This document shows, piece after piece, positions 17,483 to 27,154 of a stretch of DNA of 64,000 nucleotides. The stretch lies in NCBI RefSeq assembly GCF_004375085.3, contig NZ_SNAQ03000006.1:186001-250000 (forward strand), read 5' to 3'. Made by a program: the position numbers and the translations under genes. Under the pieces are notes generated by a model, which was not told the origin of the DNA, ran no database searches, and was given only the letters and a program-made list of their open reading frames with translations. The stretch comes from Lewinella sp. W8. Lineage in GTDB: Bacteria > Bacteroidota > Bacteroidia > Chitinophagales > Saprospiraceae. Position 1 is the first letter of the stretch. Every line of letters starts with the position of its first letter.

Positions 17483-17665
17483 CGCACCTTCGTTACTTAC
17501 GCCGGTATCCGTCATGCTGGTTGGGGCAATACCCGAACGAGCACCAGGCAAGCGAAATTTGTGATGATTCCGCGGCATCATGACAATACTTTATTGGACC
17601 TTCCGCGCTTATCCGTAACTTTAAAAACCGCAACTCTCCTCCGCCATCAATAAATCATCCGCATA

Positions 17666-18028
17666 ATGAAGTTCAGCAGTGTCGAGGACTATTTGCAATC
17701 CCAGTCGGAACCCGCCCGAAACGCGCTTCTGGAACTGAAAGCGTGCATTCTTGCCGCCGAACCCAACGCACAGGAGCTCCTGAACTATAACATTCCGGCC
17801 TACGCCCTTGTGGAAAATGGAAAGAGGGACCAACAAATCATGATTGCGGGGCACAAAAACCACGTCGGTCTTTACCCTCACCCCACCACGATGGAAAAAT
17901 TCGACTCACAGCTGAGCAAGTACAAGCGATCAAAAGGGTCGGTACAGTTCCCGTTGGACCAGCCCCTACCCAAGGAACTCGTCGTGCAGATGGTCAGGTA
18001 TCGTGCTCAGTTATTGAAGGAGCCATAG
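17666..18028 (+). CDS. DUF1801/YdhG-family protein
   Basis: A 120-residue protein with the family pattern EDYLQSQSEPARNALLELKACI, LLNYNIPAYAL, HVGLYPHP and KGSVQFPLDQPLP. The fold is frataxin-like; some relatives have been described as iron chaperones, but a role is not settled. It is cytoplasmic and single-domain, of normal length for the family, and stands alone between a HAD gene and a UPF0158 gene. Confidence 0.85.
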   Translation: MKFSSVEDYLQSQSEPARNALLELKACILAAEPNAQELLNYNIPAYALVENGKRDQQIMIAGHKNHVGLYPHPTTMEKFDSQLSKYKRSKGSVQFPLDQPLPKELVVQMVRYRAQLLKEP

Positions 18029-18058
18029 GGAAAAAGCAAGCATCAAATCTTTCACGAC

Positions 18059-18487
18059 ATGGAATTACCCGACCACCAAATCAAGGAAATCGCAGAAATG
18101 CTGGATTCCGGAACTGTTTGTTTTATCAATCTGAAGACGAAAGAAGTCAGGCACGTAATCGACCCCGACAGCCCCTATGCAGAAGAAGAACACTGGAAGG
18201 AGGACCTGGAAGAGAATGAAAACAACTGGGAGGAATACATCAAGATCCACCAAATGTCTTCGCGGGACTCCTTCAAGATCATGGAGGCCTTCGCCGCGAC
18301 CGTCGAAGACCCGGAGATTCAGCGTCGATTGCGGTACGCGTTGAATAACCGCAAACCCTTTAGGAATTTTAAGTACGAAGTGGACTATGACGACGACGTT
18401 CGTCAACGGTGGTTCCGGTTCAAGGCATCCAAAATTGAAGCGTGGGTGAGGGATTACCTCAGGCTCGAGATCGGGCGAAATGAGTGA
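18059..18487 (+). CDS. UPF0158-family protein
   Basis: A 142-residue acidic cytoplasmic protein. The pattern IKEIAEMLDSGTVCFINLKTK, the SSRDSFKIMEAFAATV block and the PFRNFKYEVDY...RQRWFRFK ending match UPF0158, a family of unknown function. Length is typical. It lies 30 bp after the DUF1801 gene and may be cotranscribed. Confidence 0.8.
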   Translation: MELPDHQIKEIAEMLDSGTVCFINLKTKEVRHVIDPDSPYAEEEHWKEDLEENENNWEEYIKIHQMSSRDSFKIMEAFAATVEDPEIQRRLRYALNNRKPFRNFKYEVDYDDDVRQRWFRFKASKIEAWVRDYLRLEIGRNE

Positions 18488-18640
18488 CCCTGGCTAAATC
18501 TGGGCTTCTGCCCCAAAAGTCAATCAATTTTCCGGGGATAAACCCTACTGCCTCAACGCTCTTTACCAGCCTTTACGTTCTTTTACATCCATTCGTAGGT
18601 GCGATCAATGGGAAAAGCGAGCTTTACAAAAAAGTATCCG

Positions 18641-19561
18641 ATGACGCCCAAATTTTCCCTTCCCGTCCTACTCAGCCTCCTGATGATTTTGGCATCCTGC
18701 ACCAAACCGGAGATCGCCGAAGCACAGGCCTCCCCGAAGATTGCCAACCCCCTGAAGGCCTTCAAAAAAGATCCCCATGAGTTCGGTGGATGGTACTGCC
18801 CGGATAATTTTGGGTTTGTGCCCGTTGACATCAACCGCCTCGACGAAGTTCCCGTGGTGGTGGGCCACCTGCCCACCGAGGAAGAACTCCGCAATCATCA
18901 GGCCCTCATCAAGGTCAATCCGAAAAAACACCCCGACGCCAAACACCTGGACATGGGGTTACCCCGGGTCGGGCGAGTATTTTCCCCGAACAAGGGCATC
19001 CACGAACTCGTCATCGTCATTCAGGCCATCGCCACTGAGGGAGACGTCGTGGTCGGCTACCGCTTCCCGAACGGCGGAAACGGTTCCGCCTGGTTGGGGG
19101 AAGTAGAACTTCTCTCCGAAGACGAAGTCGCCGCGCTGGGTCCACAACCCTTTTTCTATAAAAAGGCGACCGTGAAGGCCACCAAAGAAGACATCTGGCG
19201 GGCCATCACCCAGACGGATTATGCCCGCCAACTCGGCGAAAAGTTTGACCAACAAGCCTTCTTTGCGGCCGACTGGACCTCCGATAAGCAAGTACGCCTG
19301 AATACGGAAACCGACGGCGAGCGGGCCGTTGGCTTCGTTGGCCTGAACTTTGGCAACGTTTATCTGCACATCGACTACATCCAGAACGGGGTCCACTATT
19401 CCGAAAAGCTCCTCATGCTCGAAAACCACGGGGACAAAACCACCGATCTCCACTTCGCCAGCGGACCTTTTCCGGACAACTTCCCGACACAGCAAAAGAA
19501 ATGGGAAAATTGGTTTACGGAAGTCGTGGAAAAGAGTCAGCGGACATCTCTCCCGGATTAG
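18641..19561 (+). CDS. lipoprotein with C-terminal SRPBCC-like domain
   Basis: About 306 residues from the ATG at 18641, which puts the signal peptide at the start; an ATG at 18608 is possible. A lipobox ILASCTK lies near residue 20. Residues about 35-175 form an unrecognised domain. The C-terminal part (KATVKATKEDIWRAITQ to WENWFTEVVEKSQ) looks like an AHSA1/START (SRPBCC) helix-grip domain, with the typical initial ATKEDIWRAIT strand-helix and a terminal helix. These domains usually bind hydrophobic ligands, and lipid-anchored versions are uncommon. Ligand and role are unknown. Confidence 0.6.
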   Translation: MTPKFSLPVLLSLLMILASCTKPEIAEAQASPKIANPLKAFKKDPHEFGGWYCPDNFGFVPVDINRLDEVPVVVGHLPTEEELRNHQALIKVNPKKHPDAKHLDMGLPRVGRVFSPNKGIHELVIVIQAIATEGDVVVGYRFPNGGNGSAWLGEVELLSEDEVAALGPQPFFYKKATVKATKEDIWRAITQTDYARQLGEKFDQQAFFAADWTSDKQVRLNTETDGERAVGFVGLNFGNVYLHIDYIQNGVHYSEKLLMLENHGDKTTDLHFASGPFPDNFPTQQKKWENWFTEVVEKSQRTSLPD

Positions 19562-19706
19562 CAAATAACCGGGGTCAGGTACTCCGAAATATCCGGCCTA
19601 AAACAACTTTTAGCTTATTCCTCGAGTAGGTGTTTACAGGATCATTGTCGCTGCGGCGCATTAATTCACTTCATAACGGGTATGTGGTAAATTTTAGGAT
19701 AAAAGG

Positions 19707-19714
19707 TAGGTTTG
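19707..19714 (+). promoter_or_regulatory. candidate -7 element (TAGGTTTG)
   Basis: Exact TAnnTTTG match about 110 bp upstream of the TPR gene ATG. A TGTG at 19683, 20 nt upstream, could be a weak -33 element. Confidence 0.4.
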
Positions 19715-19825
19715 CAACCTAATCAGGGGTAGTTAGGGCCTATCTTGAGCCCGGCCCGACGACTTACGGGCGCTCAAGAACTCTTCACCCTCATTAACGA
19801 TTCGGACCGGAAACACCTTTGCCCC

Positions 19826-21976
19826 ATGAATGATCGTACGGAATGGTTTAAGCAATTAGCCGCGCTCCGGCGTGAGCAACATATGGAAGAGGCCATTCAA
19901 TTTTGCCACGATAAGTTGGCGACCGATCTTGACCCTAAATTCGAGTCAGATATTTACTGGTCGTTGTATAACATTTATTTGACGACGAAAGACTATCTCA
20001 ACGCCGAGAAATACGCTCGCCTGCAGTATGATCGGTCTCCGGAAAACCCCATCCTTTCCTACAACCTCGCCAATGCCCTAAGGTTACTCAAAAGGCACGA
20101 CGAAGCCATCGAGCGATACGAATACGTCCTCAGCCAAAAAGAATATCCACAGGCACACCACGGACTGGGCTCCAGTTATTTCGGACAGGAAAAGCTGGAT
20201 CTTGCCATCAAGCACTACAACCTCGCCCTACAGCTTTTCAAGTTTACCGAAAGCTATCCCGTTTTACACGCTGACTTCAGGAAGAACCTCATCTTCAATA
20301 TCCCCGAGGAAAAAATAGCCTACCCTGGAACCAGTACTGATTCCATGATCGCTACCGTATGCCATGACCTGGTCATGGCCATCATCAAGGCCCGGTATGA
20401 TTATAACATCCGGCCCTACATGCTCCGGCTTTTTTACATCCGGGGGTACCAGTGGAACAGCGGCACGATGGTGCCCCTCGTCACCGTCCCCGCTATTGCC
20501 TATGAACTGCTGAAGGCATCAGCTTTCCCCCATAAGCAACAATTGCTCAGGAATGAATATCTCAGGAAAAGAATCACCGGAATCCACCAACTGCGCCGGG
20601 CCAGAGAATACGCGGAAAGGAATGGCGAACAGATTGATGAATTAATCTTTAACTGTTACGTGGGGAACGTCCCCCAGGCCTACGTAATCACCCACCATAA
20701 CCTCTTGTACAGTGATGCACCGAGGAATAAATACCTTTACTACGGATCCATTCTGAAGAAAGACCTGCACATCAAGAGCAATCCACTTAACAAGCGGTCC
20801 TTCATTGGCATTCTGGTGGGAGAAGATGCTACGAGACTGGATTTGGATTTCATCGTTGAGGAGGCCGACCTGGTGGCATGGTTAAGCAATAACCCGGGAA
20901 GCGACTCCGAAGAAGAATTGTACTACGGCGGCCAACTCCTGAGGGCCCAAAATAAGCTCGAAAAGAGCAAGAAATGCTTTGCGGCATTGCTCGATAAAAC
21001 TCCCAAGGCCCAAATTGCCTACCTGGCTCTCCTGCTGCTCTCATATGAAGAACGTGAACCCCGCGATGAAATCACTCCATTAATCAACTGGTACCAAAAC
21101 GATTTCATCCCTAAAGCAATGAACAATCTGGTTAGGGACGATGAAGACCTACGCCAACGGTTTTTATATTTTGAAACCTTCCTGGAGAACCGATGGGCCA
21201 TTCAGATAATCAACAACCACCTGGCGAAGCAAGGTATCCGTATTGAAAATGCTGATTTTACTCGCCTGAGTTTATCCAAAGAATACCAGGAAAACATCAC
21301 GGATTTTCACCGGGCCAAGCTCATTAGCCGTTGTTTCCGGGAGATAAGCAGCATTGTCGCCGACGACACCCAAAACCGACGGCAGCTTACCCAACGAGCA
21401 GAACTCGAACGGGAAATTACCAACTTACCCTACAGCAGGAAAAAGGAAATCTTTGAACGGCTCTCCGGAATGGAGCGGACCGAAATACCCCTCGCCATTG
21501 CCCAGTATTTTCAGGGCAAGGAACTGAAAGCATCCACCAGCAGAGTATTTTTGGAATATTTTGCAATCAATTCGATGATTGATTTTGTCGACTTTTTTAA
21601 AGTGCTGATTTACGTCACCTTTGAGGAAAATAGATTCAAATTTTCTAAAGTTTCTCCGGGGACCAAGGGCGCTTTTCAAAAAATTCTCTACGATACGATT
21701 TCCGAATCCCCCGTTATTCTCGGCTTTCTTTTTGGTTTACAAATGTCCGGCACCCTGGTCGTCAGTATTGCCATCGGCCTGGCGGCAAAATTCTCCGCCA
21801 ACTCCCTGGCGGATATTCTGATCAAATCGATTGAAACCAATTATGATCAGATTGCTTCCTACGAAGAATTTACTGCTTCGTTTGAAGAGTTCGTAGTATT
21901 GGAATACACAACACTGGGTAGAGAAAAATTCATTAAAAAATATTCCGCGAGCTTAATATCGAGTCCTCCCGAATAG
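19826..21976 (+). CDS. TPR-repeat protein with C-terminal hydrophobic domain
   Basis: About 716 residues from ATG 19826; a TTG at 19745 would add 27 residues without character. The N-terminal region (about 1-150) has tetratricopeptide repeats (SLYNIYLTTKDYLNAEKYAR, SYNLANALRLLKRHDEAIERYEYV, GSSYFGQEKLDLAIKHYNLA). The middle is unrecognised, and a second TPR-like pair lies near residue 370 (YYGGQLLRAQNKLEKSKKCF). Near the C-terminus is a hydrophobic stretch (VILGFLFGLQMSGTLVVSIA) followed by a helical tail. There is no signal peptide, so it is probably cytoplasmic and membrane-associated. No enzyme domain is seen and the gene appears to be monocistronic. Confidence 0.65.
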   Translation: MNDRTEWFKQLAALRREQHMEEAIQFCHDKLATDLDPKFESDIYWSLYNIYLTTKDYLNAEKYARLQYDRSPENPILSYNLANALRLLKRHDEAIERYEYVLSQKEYPQAHHGLGSSYFGQEKLDLAIKHYNLALQLFKFTESYPVLHADFRKNLIFNIPEEKIAYPGTSTDSMIATVCHDLVMAIIKARYDYNIRPYMLRLFYIRGYQWNSGTMVPLVTVPAIAYELLKASAFPHKQQLLRNEYLRKRITGIHQLRRAREYAERNGEQIDELIFNCYVGNVPQAYVITHHNLLYSDAPRNKYLYYGSILKKDLHIKSNPLNKRSFIGILVGEDATRLDLDFIVEEADLVAWLSNNPGSDSEEELYYGGQLLRAQNKLEKSKKCFAALLDKTPKAQIAYLALLLLSYEEREPRDEITPLINWYQNDFIPKAMNNLVRDDEDLRQRFLYFETFLENRWAIQIINNHLAKQGIRIENADFTRLSLSKEYQENITDFHRAKLISRCFREISSIVADDTQNRRQLTQRAELEREITNLPYSRKKEIFERLSGMERTEIPLAIAQYFQGKELKASTSRVFLEYFAINSMIDFVDFFKVLIYVTFEENRFKFSKVSPGTKGAFQKILYDTISESPVILGFLFGLQMSGTLVVSIAIGLAAKFSANSLADILIKSIETNYDQIASYEEFTASFEEFVVLEYTTLGREKFIKKYSASLISSPPE

Positions 21977-22294
21977 TTATTTCCAGGTCAATTGCGTTCA
22001 TTGAAGCCTGGCTACCAACCGCAAGCCATCACGGAGTACCTGAACTCGTGCTGATAAATATTTTGCACAGCGCCCACCATTTTTGGTTACAGCCGCATTC
22101 TTTTCCTGGTGATGAAGCTCTTTGTTTTCCTCTAGGACCTATATTCACTGATATAAATCTTTTGGGCGACGGCGCGGAGCAGCCCAGTTTATCCCGGACG
22201 GCAAAGTCATCACCAAAACACCCTACGTACACATCACCTTATTCCGGGCCAACCGGTTGCCGACCCAAGGCCCTGTTCATAATGACCACCCACC
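21977..22294. other. 318-bp intergenic region, no supported gene
   Basis: A frame without a start codon (22152-22298) reads coding-like from about 22185 (AQFIPDGKVITKTPYVHI) and its stop overlaps the next ATG. It could be the end of a decayed gene or chance. No repeat, RNA gene or terminator was seen. Confidence 0.4.
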
Positions 22295-22783
22295 ATGAAT
22301 ACCCTACTGCTTAAACAAACCATTGCTTACGTCCTCTGGCCGAGCATCTTTTTTGTTTCCCTGTTTTTCCTGCCGAACCTGATGACCTTCGTGGAGGTTT
22401 TTGACGGACCTTCTTCAGATTCCGCCTGGTATTTCGTCCTCAACGATTTCCGGACCAGCATCGCAGCGGCCCTCGGTTTCGCACTCAGTATCGGGCTGTA
22501 CTTTTTTCTCCGCCCTGCCGACCTAAAGGGAGCAAGGAACATTTTGATGTTTTCCGTGATCTGGTATGGCCTCCCCATCTTTAAGGGTGTCCTGATTTGG
22601 CTCAACACCAGCAACATCCTGGCCCCGGATCAAGCCACTACCATCTGGGCAACGGCAACCGCCTATCACGAGAGTATCCGGCCCCTGACGTATACCTTCT
22701 TTGCCGTAGTAACTGCTGCCCTGTTGTTCTTCGCGTATCGTTGGCGGACCCAGGAAAAAGAGGTTACCGCCCAGCGATCATAA
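22295..22783 (+). CDS. four-helix membrane protein, unknown
   Basis: A 162-residue integral membrane protein with about four transmembrane segments (about 8-30, 50-72, 84-104 and 128-150) and a short charged C-terminal tail. No conserved catalytic residues stand out and no family is recognised. The composition and ATG start support a real gene. It precedes a small secreted protein gene by 27 bp, so cotranscription is likely. Confidence 0.65.
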   Translation: MNTLLLKQTIAYVLWPSIFFVSLFFLPNLMTFVEVFDGPSSDSAWYFVLNDFRTSIAAALGFALSIGLYFFLRPADLKGARNILMFSVIWYGLPIFKGVLIWLNTSNILAPDQATTIWATATAYHESIRPLTYTFFAVVTAALLFFAYRWRTQEKEVTAQRS

Positions 22784-22810
22784 TCCGGCGGTCTTTCCGT
22801 TATTACCTCC

Positions 22811-23299
22811 ATGAAGCACACTTTGCGTACCCTTGCCCTGCTGGGGCTACTCCTTGCGGTAGTGCCCCTTAATGCCCAGTCCCGGAAAGCACAAAAACAG
22901 TATTTCCCCAGGGTCATCCAGAAGATGAAAGTCTACCTGGGGGCCGATGCCGGACGCTTGCTGGATCAGTGTCCGGAGTGCACCGACATGAAAACCGGGG
23001 AATCCTTCCGGACCATCTACTCCACACCCCTGAAGGATAAACAGTTCGCCACGGCCGTTTTCTACGTGAGCACCCAAAAGTCCGAACTCTACGAAATGAT
23101 TTTGGTCGCCAAGGAGGGCGTCGACATCGAAACCGTGGCGGCCAGTCTACTCGGCCCACCCAATCAAGGAGATGAGTGGCGGTTTTCACCCGCCCAAACC
23201 CGGCAGGACTTTACCCTCGCCGCCTGGACCTTTCGGAACAAGCTCATCATTGCCGGAGACCTGAAGGGCAGCGAATGGGAACCGGGGTTTAACGATTAG
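22811..23299 (+). CDS. secreted hypothetical protein
   Basis: A 162-residue protein with a clear Sec signal peptide (LALLGLLLAVVPLNAQ, cleavage after about residue 22). The mature part has a Cys pair (QCPEC) and a mixed alpha/beta pattern, with no family I recognise. It lies in the same direction as the upstream membrane protein gene. The export prediction is strong and the function unknown. Confidence 0.65.
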   Translation: MKHTLRTLALLGLLLAVVPLNAQSRKAQKQYFPRVIQKMKVYLGADAGRLLDQCPECTDMKTGESFRTIYSTPLKDKQFATAVFYVSTQKSELYEMILVAKEGVDIETVAASLLGPPNQGDEWRFSPAQTRQDFTLAAWTFRNKLIIAGDLKGSEWEPGFND

Positions 23300-23405
23300 T
23301 CGCCCTATCTTCCGGGCTGGCGTTCCGTGCTTACCGGGTCCGCCGTAGTTACCGGCAATGGGACAATGAAGAGTGATGTCACTCTAGTAACACCACCCGA
23401 GTCAA

Positions 23406-24161
23406 ATGATCAAATTCTTTCGAAAACTCCGCCGCAAGGTATTGGCGGAAGGCAAGTTCAGCCGCTATCTGGTTTACGCCATTGGAGAGATCGCGCTCGT
23501 GGTGGTAGGAATCCTGATCGCCCTGTGGATCAATAACCTGAACGAAGGCATCCGGGAAGCTCAAATCGAGACGAACTTCCTGGAGGGCTTCCGTAACGAT
23601 CTGATTGCCGACGGGATTACCCTGCGGGAAATCATCGGGCACAACGAGGAAAGAATGGCTAATTCGGACTCGATCATCGCCCTACTCACCCACCGGGAGC
23701 AACTTGGCGGTATGGAACTGACCCGTTTCTACCACTGGAATTTATCCCTGGCCTTTGAGTCCTATTTTATTCCGGAGAAATCCACCATCCGCCAATTTGA
23801 GGCCAACAGCAACGGTAACCTGATTACTTCCCGGGAGCTGAAGAACAAACTGTTTCGCTACTACTCCACCTGTGACCGGGTGGAAGCCAACGTGGAAAAG
23901 AGTATTCAACTTTACCAGCACAATTTCCTCACCAGGGAAATCATCCAGAATATCCTCAGTGGGGAAATCACCAGCATTCTCATGGGCGCCGACCTGGGAC
24001 GGCCAGCCTTCGACCTGGACGCGTTAAAGCAGAATTCAGCATACATTTTTGCCCTCTCCACCAAAAAGATCGCCACCAATAACCAGAATGAGGTGTATTA
24101 TCAGCTACTGCATGACGTCGAGGAGTTGGTGAGGCTCACCGAAGAAGCGCTGGATCAATAG
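23406..24161 (+). CDS. DUF6090-family membrane protein
   Basis: A 251-residue protein. The N-terminus MIKFFRKLRRK...YAIGEIALVVVGILIALWINN is the characteristic DUF6090 signature, with one transmembrane segment at about 24-44, followed by a soluble helical domain. The family is abundant in Bacteroidota, often with several paralogues per genome, and has no assigned function. Length and start fit the family. Confidence 0.88.
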   Translation: MIKFFRKLRRKVLAEGKFSRYLVYAIGEIALVVVGILIALWINNLNEGIREAQIETNFLEGFRNDLIADGITLREIIGHNEERMANSDSIIALLTHREQLGGMELTRFYHWNLSLAFESYFIPEKSTIRQFEANSNGNLITSRELKNKLFRYYSTCDRVEANVEKSIQLYQHNFLTREIIQNILSGEITSILMGADLGRPAFDLDALKQNSAYIFALSTKKIATNNQNEVYYQLLHDVEELVRLTEEALDQ

Positions 24162-24193
24162 TCCGTCCACCCACCTGCCGAAATTCTCCCACC

Positions 24194-24208
24194 GCGGAAA
24201 CTTTCCGC
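24194..24208. repeat. perfect inverted repeat between genes
   Basis: GCGGAAA-C-TTTCCGC, a 7-1-7 palindrome in the gap between the DUF6090 and peptidase E genes. There is no T-tract after it. It could be an operator or a small hairpin. Confidence 0.4.
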
Positions 24209-24290
24209 CTTCGTCAAGTCCTTTATCCAGCAATACGTGCAATTACCGCACTTTCTGACCCCCTAAGTGGGTGCACCAAGATCTCCCGTT

Positions 24291-24914
24291 ATGCGATACT
24301 ACCTGTCTTCTTATAAGTTCGGCGATCGGGTCGACGACCTGCGTCGACTACGGCCCGCTAACCCCCGGATTGGCCACATTAACAACGCCCGCGACTGGGT
24401 CGGAGCCGATCCCGCTCGCGCCAACAAGCACCAGCGGGAAGAAATCGGTGTCCTCAACCAACTGGGGTTTGCGGCCGAGCCCCTTGACCTCCAACACTAC
24501 TTTGGTGACCGTGACGGCCTCCACGCCAAACTACGGGAGTTGGGAGCAGTGTGGGTCAGCGGCGGCAATACCTTCGTATTGCGCATGGCCATGCACCTGA
24601 GTGGTTTTGATGCGCTGTTCCGGGAGCTTCAGGATCGGGACGATTTTCTCTACGCCGGCTACAGCGCCGGTGTTTGCATCCTCTCCGCCTCCCTGGAGTC
24701 CATTGACCACGTAGATGACCCCAATAATTTCCCCTATCCCGGCGTAAATGCCCCCATGTACGATGGCCTGGGGGCCTTCCCCCACACCTTTCTCTGCCAT
24801 TACGATTCGGACCATCCCGAAGCGGAGGCCGTCGCGGAAGAAATTCAGCGGTGCATCGACCGACGGTGGCTCTTCCTGGCCCTCCGGGATGGCGACGTCA
24901 TCATCCATGAATAG
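24291..24914 (+). CDS. peptidase E-like (S51) family protein
   Basis: About 207 residues from ATG 24291. The class I glutamine-amidotransferase-like fold of S51 peptidases is visible: VWVSGGNTFVLRM (about 88-100) and the nucleophile elbow YAGYSAGVCI with Ser125. A HYDSDHPEAE stretch follows. Peptidase E cleaves Asp-X dipeptides; related proteins include cyanophycinase. The catalytic Ser is present, while the partner His and acidic residues cannot be placed with certainty. It is probably a cytoplasmic dipeptidase or an amidotransferase-like homologue. Confidence 0.78.
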   Translation: MRYYLSSYKFGDRVDDLRRLRPANPRIGHINNARDWVGADPARANKHQREEIGVLNQLGFAAEPLDLQHYFGDRDGLHAKLRELGAVWVSGGNTFVLRMAMHLSGFDALFRELQDRDDFLYAGYSAGVCILSASLESIDHVDDPNNFPYPGVNAPMYDGLGAFPHTFLCHYDSDHPEAEAVAEEIQRCIDRRWLFLALRDGDVIIHE

Positions 24915-24922
24915 CCAAAAAA

Positions 24923-25756
24923 ATGAGGCAACTCCCCATTGACACCCGTCCGCTTTTCGCGCCGCTGGACCAGCGGCTGCTCCAGCTGTTAAAGTCCCTG
25001 AACGAGGTTGACTGGCATCGTCCCACGGTCGCCGGGACCTGGGTAGTCAAGGATGTCGTCAGTCACATGGTAGATACCAAGTTGCGGACCCTCTCCATTC
25101 AACGGGACCAGTACTTTGGCGATCAGGCGCCCCCGGGGAATAGTTACGCTGAGTTCGTGAGTTTCATCAACCAACTCAACGGTCAGTGGGTGCAGGCCAC
25201 CAAACGCCTGAGCCCCGGAGTGCTGATCTTTTTGCTAGAAGCCATCGGGGACAGTACCTCCGCGTACTACAATTCGCTAGACCCCTGGGAACCCTCCATT
25301 TTTCCGGTACACTGGGCCGGAGAAACCAGTAGTTACAACTGGATGCACCTGGCGCGTGAATACACCGAGTACTGGCACCACCAACAGCAGATTCGGGATG
25401 CCGTCGGGCAGCCGGGTATCCTGACGCGAGAATTTTTCCATCCCGTCATCAACACCTTTTTCCGCGGCCTACCCCACACCTTTCGGGAAGTAAGCGCTCC
25501 GACCGGCACCCTGATCCAGATCAGCATCAGTTCCACGGCGGGGGGACACTGGCACCTCAAAAAAGCGGAAGCGGGGTGGCAACTGACGGCCTCCCCGGTG
25601 GCGGCACCGAATACCACCGTCAGCATCCCGGTGGATCTTTCCTGGAAGCTATTCACCAAAAGCTTGCGACCGCAAGCGGTAAAGGACCGCATCACCATTA
25701 CGGGCGATCAGAGAATGGGCCGGAAAGTGCTGGAGTTAGTGGCGGTCATTGCTTAA
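24923..25756 (+). CDS. DinB/maleylpyruvate isomerase-like protein
   Basis: A 277-residue protein. The N-terminal four-helix part has the metal-site pattern of DinB/MDMPI-type proteins: TWVVKDVVSHMVDTKLR and an AREYTEYWHHQQQIRD helix with a His pair. The C-terminal part (about 190-277) is a small alpha/beta domain like the MDMPI C-terminal domain. Family members are metal-dependent thiol transferases or isomerases; the cofactor in Bacteroidota may be bacillithiol, which is inference. It lies 8 bp after the peptidase E gene, so they are probably in one operon. Confidence 0.75.
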   Translation: MRQLPIDTRPLFAPLDQRLLQLLKSLNEVDWHRPTVAGTWVVKDVVSHMVDTKLRTLSIQRDQYFGDQAPPGNSYAEFVSFINQLNGQWVQATKRLSPGVLIFLLEAIGDSTSAYYNSLDPWEPSIFPVHWAGETSSYNWMHLAREYTEYWHHQQQIRDAVGQPGILTREFFHPVINTFFRGLPHTFREVSAPTGTLIQISISSTAGGHWHLKKAEAGWQLTASPVAAPNTTVSIPVDLSWKLFTKSLRPQAVKDRITITGDQRMGRKVLELVAVIA

Positions 25757-25872
25757 TCCTTCGATCACGGTAAAAAAATTCAGTGTGCCCGGGGAGAGAT
25801 ACTCCGGTTTACCGTTATTTGCTTCCGTAAAGCCATTCCCACCCTGAGGGAAAGCCGATAAACGCCTGCCAG

Positions 25873-26223
25873 ATGAAAAGCCTTCTATTTCTCTCTGCGA
25901 TCCTCTTACTGATGGGATGCTCCACGACCGCGGAGGTTCTTGAGTTTGAGGCCAACCAAAGTATGGCCATTACCGGGAAGGGGCCCGGTCAGGATGCGGT
26001 AGAGAACCCCTTCGCCGACGAAGCCAGCGTAGCGGTGGTCAATAACCGCGGGCGGTCCAGTATTCTGGCCCGGGTCAAAACCCGGGACGGCAGGTTGGGG
26101 ACCACCCCCATCCCACCCAAAAAGAAACGCTCCCTGGTCATCTTACCGGGAACGGAGCTGTACCTCGACAGTCCCGCCGCGGGGAAAGTCAAAATCACCT
26201 TCAAACGATTTGAGGTGGAATGA
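25873..26223 (+). CDS. small lipoprotein
   Basis: A 116-residue protein with a lipoprotein signal (AILLLMGCST, Cys16). The mature part is beta-rich with a basic PPKKKRS turn. It reads like a single small beta-sandwich domain; no family is recognised. Confidence 0.65.
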   Translation: MKSLLFLSAILLLMGCSTTAEVLEFEANQSMAITGKGPGQDAVENPFADEASVAVVNNRGRSSILARVKTRDGRLGTTPIPPKKKRSLVILPGTELYLDSPAAGKVKITFKRFEVE

Positions 26224-26253
26224 GGAAACCCGGTGGACGGCACCCTGGATTAT

Positions 26254-26277
26254 TCATGGCACCTGCACGCCGTGCCC
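26254..26277 (-). repeat. dispersed intergenic motif copy
   Basis: On the minus strand this reads GCGTGCAGGTGCCATGAA, preceded by ACG. The whole 21-nt block is identical to the plus-strand copy at 56134-56160. Confidence 0.65.
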
Positions 26278-26395
26278 AAATGGTTCCGTTGGTTTGAGGA
26301 AGGCATCCGACAGCCTCCTTCTCCCAGCCAAAATCCTCAGCGGTAAGCCCGAGCGGATCCACGAAAAGGCTTACTTTGGGGAAAACCCCAACGCC

Positions 26396-27154
26396 ATGAC
26401 CCAACCATACCACGTTCTGAACGGCGATGCCCTGAAAGAACAATTCCCCACGGATCTGGCGGGCGAAATCATTGTGGCCCGGGAATGCCTGGTGGACGGT
26501 CCGGTACAACACCGGACCCTCCTGGACTTTTTCCGCACCCGCGCAGCTTTCCTGGCCGAAGCTTACGGTGACCTAAGTTGGGAAGCCTACCAACAAGGGA
26601 GTGCCCGCGAGTTTGAGAAAATCACGCAAATCCCGGCGGACTCCACGGTCTACCTCTGGTTTGAAGATGACCTGTTCTGTCAGGTGAACTGCTGGTTCGT
26701 CGTGCATTTACTGCACCAGTTCGTTACCCGACCGAGCGTACACCTGGTGCGTCCTCCGAAGCATTCCCCCTACGGTTTTGGGCGCTACGATACGGAGCAA
26801 CTCCGGGAACTTTCCACCCAAGGTATTCCCGTGACCGACACGGCGCGCTGGAGCAGGCTCTGGGAGCACTATCACCGGGATGAGCTCGCATCCTTACTGC
26901 GGCTGGCCCGGGAGATGGCGGACACCTATCCCTTCCTCCTCCCCGCCGCGGAGGCCCACCGGGACCGCCAGCCCACCGACCATGGCCCGGGCCGGCCCAC
27001 CGAAATCCTTAGGACCATCATGGAGGAAACCGGGACGTCCGAGTTTGGTCCGGTCTTCCGGGAGTTCCATCAACGTGCGCCGATTTACGGCTTCGGCGAC
27101 CTGCAGGTGAAGCGGCTGTTTGACGAACTGCTTTCAACCGAAGAGTGGTCATGA
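26396..27154 (+). CDS. DUF1835-domain protein
   Basis: About 252 residues from ATG 26396; the frame is open further upstream to 26210, but that part overlaps the previous gene end and reads as non-coding. The N-terminus YHVLNGDAL...GEIIVARECLVDGP matches DUF1835, whose typical opening is a nucleotide-binding-like strand and an R-E-x-L-x-x-G-P motif. A strand VYLWFEDDLFCQ follows. The family has no settled function. Its stop overlaps the start of the next gene (ATGA), which indicates translational coupling. Confidence 0.78.
   Translation: MTQPYHVLNGDALKEQFPTDLAGEIIVARECLVDGPVQHRTLLDFFRTRAAFLAEAYGDLSWEAYQQGSAREFEKITQIPADSTVYLWFEDDLFCQVNCWFVVHLLHQFVTRPSVHLVRPPKHSPYGFGRYDTEQLRELSTQGIPVTDTARWSRLWEHYHRDELASLLRLAREMADTYPFLLPAAEAHRDRQPTDHGPGRPTEILRTIMEETGTSEFGPVFREFHQRAPIYGFGDLQVKRLFDELLSTEEWS

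Noticed and set aside
22048..22314. 88-residue frame in the 21977-22294 gap
   Set aside because: It overlaps the next gene start and has composition unlike a folded protein; at most a remnant.
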